Below, one piece after another: positions 62,059-64,000 of a DNA stretch of 64,000 bases. The notes under the pieces were generated by a model. It made no database searches. It was given only the letters and a program-made list of their open reading frames with translations, and had not been told where the DNA came from. The stretch lies in the NCBI GenBank assembly GCA_963747425.1, contig CAVVFJ010000012.1, forward strand, positions 310,001 through 374,000. Direction: 5' to 3'. The DNA comes from DASUPK01 sp963747425 (GTDB lineage Bacteria; Actinomycetota; Thermoleophilia; Solirubrobacterales; 70-9). Positions within the stretch are counted from its first letter, which is position 1. Each line of letters opens with the position of its first letter. The position numbers were made by a program, and so were the translations under genes.

Positions 62059-63618
62059 ATGACGGAGCTCGCGGCTCGCGACTGGGACGCGGTCATCATC
62101 GGCGGCGGACATAACGGGCTGACCGCCGCGGCGTATCTGGCGCGGGCGGAGCAGTCCGTCCTGGTGCTCGAGCGCCGCGAGCGGCTTGGGGGCGCCTGCA
62201 CCCTCGAGCAGCCTTTCTCGGACGAGCGCTTCCTGGTCAGCCCCTGCGCCTACGTCGTCGGTCTGCTCGACCAGCTGGTGATCGACGAGCTCGACCTGCC
62301 CGCGCACGGCTACCGCGTCACGCCCGCCGACCCCAACCTCTGGTGCCCGTTTCCGGACGGCAGCTCGTTCGCCCAGTTCCTGGACGACCGCGACACCGAG
62401 GCCCACATGCGCGCCAACGGGTTCTCGGAGGCCGACGTCCGCGGCGCCCTCGCCTACGAGGCGACCTTCGACCGGATCCGGCGGCTGCTCCGGGCGGGGC
62501 CGGCGGGCGATCTCTGGCGCGGGCCGTCGCCGAGCCGCGAGCGGATCGAGGAGATCCTCGGCGACGACGAGCTGATCTCGATCGTCTTCGAGGAGCCGAT
62601 CGCGGAGACGCTTGCCCGCTACGTCTCCGACGAGCGCCTCGTCGATGCCCTCTTCGGCCAGGGCATCATCGGGGAGTGGGCGGGCCCGAAGGATCCCGGC
62701 ACCGCCTCGGTCCACCTGATGCACGGGATGGGCGAGGTCGAGGGGCACGGCGGCAGCTGGGGCTACGTGGAGGGGGGCATGGGACGCGTCTCCTTCGCGA
62801 TCGCCGAGGCCGCGCAGGAGGCGGGCGCGACGATCGCCGCGGGGGTGCCGGTGGCGCGGATCGTCCCCGGCGAGGGGGTGGAGCTGGAGAGCGGGGAGCT
62901 GATCCGGGCCCGCTCCGTGCTCAGCAACGCCGACCCGAAGCGCATGCTGGGAATGCTTCCGGCGGACGCCGTGCCCTCGGACTACCGCGAGCGCCTGGAG
63001 AGCTGGGAGGTCCGCTCGCCGGTGGTCAAGGTGAATGCCGCGCTCAGCCGGCTGCCGGCCTTCACCGCCGCAGGCTCGGTCGAGCCGCACCGCGCGATGG
63101 TCACCGTCACCCACGGGCTCGACGCGGCCCAGGAGGCCTTCGAAGCCTGCAAGCGCGGCGAGCCGCGGGTCGCCTGGGCCGAGCTCTACTTCCAGACCGC
63201 CTACGACTCGAGCGTCGCGCCGCCCGGCGCCCACGTGATGAGCGCCTTCGCCCAGTACGCGCCCTACGAGCTGGCCGAGGGGGACTGGGAGGGACGCCGC
63301 GACGAGATCGGCGAGCAGGCCCTCGACCTGATCGAGACCTACGCGCCCGACCTCCGCGACTGCATCACTGAGACCGAGGTCCTCGGCCCGCCCGACGTCG
63401 AGGAGCGGATCGGCCTGACCGGCGGCAACATCTTCCAGGGCGAGACCCTGCCGGACCAGATGTGGGACCGGCGGCTGGAGTCGCGCACGCCGGTGGAGGG
63501 CCTCTACCTCTGCGGCGCCGCGACGCATCCCGCCGGCTCGGTGATCGCCCTCAACGGCCGCAACGCGGCAATGGCGGTGCTGGAGGACGCGGGCGTGGCC
63601 GCACCGGTCGGCGGGTAG
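62059..63618 (+). CDS. FAD-dependent oxidoreductase, phytoene-desaturase/PYROXD2-like
   Basis: The 519-residue protein starts DWDAVIIGGGHNGLTAAAYL (dinucleotide-binding GxGxxG-like), then VLVLERRERLGGACTLEQPF. GSWGYVEGGMGRVSFAIAEA and LYLCGAATHPAGSVIALNGR (C-terminal FAD-binding) are typical of this NAD(P)/FAD superfamily. It may oxidise carotenoid or amine-like substrates; the precise substrate is unknown. A TAGGGT that contains the upstream stop lies six bases before the ATG. The NADH dehydrogenase gene follows 11 bases after the stop. Confidence 0.9.
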   Translation: MTELAARDWDAVIIGGGHNGLTAAAYLARAEQSVLVLERRERLGGACTLEQPFSDERFLVSPCAYVVGLLDQLVIDELDLPAHGYRVTPADPNLWCPFPDGSSFAQFLDDRDTEAHMRANGFSEADVRGALAYEATFDRIRRLLRAGPAGDLWRGPSPSRERIEEILGDDELISIVFEEPIAETLARYVSDERLVDALFGQGIIGEWAGPKDPGTASVHLMHGMGEVEGHGGSWGYVEGGMGRVSFAIAEAAQEAGATIAAGVPVARIVPGEGVELESGELIRARSVLSNADPKRMLGMLPADAVPSDYRERLESWEVRSPVVKVNAALSRLPAFTAAGSVEPHRAMVTVTHGLDAAQEAFEACKRGEPRVAWAELYFQTAYDSSVAPPGAHVMSAFAQYAPYELAEGDWEGRRDEIGEQALDLIETYAPDLRDCITETEVLGPPDVEERIGLTGGNIFQGETLPDQMWDRRLESRTPVEGLYLCGAATHPAGSVIALNGRNAAMAVLEDAGVAAPVGG

Positions 63619-63628
63619 CGTCCCGGGA

Positions 63629-64000
63629 GTGCCAGAGGCTCGACATCGGGTGGTGGTGATCGGCGGCGGCTTCGGCGGGCTTCAGGCCGTACAGAAGCTC
63701 GCTCGCGCTCCGGTGGACGTGACCCTGATCGACCGCCGCAACTTCCACCTCTTCCAGCCGCTCACCTACCAGGTGGCGACCGGAGCCCTCTCGCCCGAGG
63801 AGGTCGCCTACCCGCTGCGGGCGATCTTCAAGAGGCGCCCGAACGTCCGGGTGCTGCTCGGCGAGGTCAGGGGGGTCGACCTCGACGGCCGGACCTTGCA
63901 GGTCGAGCCCGGCGTCGGCGAATCCGGGCCGCTGACGATCGCCTATGACACGCTGATCGCGTCAGGCGGCTCGCGCTATTCCTACTTCGGCCACGACGAG
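63629..64000 (+). CDS. ndh: Type II NADH dehydrogenase, N-terminal part
   Basis: GTG 63629 follows TAGCGT by seven bases. The first 124 residues are seen and the gene runs off the right edge. RVVVIGGGFGGLQAVQKLAR is the FAD-binding GxGxxG, followed by DVTLIDRRNFHLFQPLTYQV and ATGALSPEEVAYPLRAIFKR, a sequence order specific for NDH-2. It would pass electrons from NADH to quinone without pumping protons. Confidence 0.9.
   Translation, partial: MPEARHRVVVIGGGFGGLQAVQKLARAPVDVTLIDRRNFHLFQPLTYQVATGALSPEEVAYPLRAIFKRRPNVRVLLGEVRGVDLDGRTLQVEPGVGESGPLTIAYDTLIASGGSRYSYFGHDE

Overview
The window is GC-rich (roughly 68-70 %), gene-dense, and looks like chromosomal DNA from a deep-branching actinobacterium. 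Gene content and short-motif style (an ftsE-ftsX-S41 protease-RNase R-smpB operon, a YFLDP microprotein, DUF2294 proteins, many SnoaL, SRPBCC and arrestin-like small proteins) fit Thermoleophilia/Solirubrobacterales best. That placement is an inference; no 16S gene is present. Three sequence habits recur: -10-like TANNNT or GATACT boxes 5-8 bases before start codons (leaderless transcripts), convergent genes whose stop codons share a CTAG, and operon genes that overlap as NTGA or TGATG.

Layout. 1-4157: end of a secreted trypsin-like protease, then a three-gene condensed mau-like locus (MauE/MauD-like fusion, MauA-like Cys-rich protein, MauF-like membrane domain fused to a propeller), then a lipoprotein. 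4247-6240: split transketolase. 6247-8308: three DUF2294/MpsC-like genes and a STAS protein. 8880-14514: YFLDP protein, then the ftsE-ftsX-ctp-rnr-smpB operon. 14672-17949: a membrane-anchored coiled-coil/HhH protein convergent with a site-2 protease. 18060-20645: two tandem CalB-like secreted lipases and a secreted protein. 20699-21060: tmRNA. 21085-23695: hydrolase, GGDEF protein and small membrane protein. 23738-29692: LolA-like protein, ABC exporter, two-component system and lipoprotein, with a shared direct-repeat operator upstream of the response regulator and the lipoprotein.

29698-46490 is an accessory-rich stretch: ECF41-type sigma factor and divergent MFS pump, sedolisin protease, MBL hydrolase, arsR-SRPBCC-reductase operon, two BBE-type FAD oxidases (one fused to SRPBCC and frameshifted), patatin, an 888-residue secreted protein, and a zincin. 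ftsH (46522-48621) is followed by a lower-GC island (about 48.6-51.4 kb) with microgenes and a dGTP triphosphohydrolase gene broken by many single-base shifts.

51419-64000: ABC-2 permease and AhpD-like protein, SDR, cspA plus a basic microprotein, DUF899, DegV, class I HMG-CoA reductase, phasin-like protein, two coupled arrestin-like proteins, ABC ATPase, SpoIIAA-like protein, a TetR/hydrolase divergon with a clear operator, an RsbW-like ATPase, a phytoene-desaturase-like flavoprotein, and the start of a type II NADH dehydrogenase.

Several genes can only be read through by adding or removing one base, often in a G/C run (6632, 7474, 9203, 50560). Some apparent pseudogenes and odd starts may therefore be sequence errors, and I flag each one.
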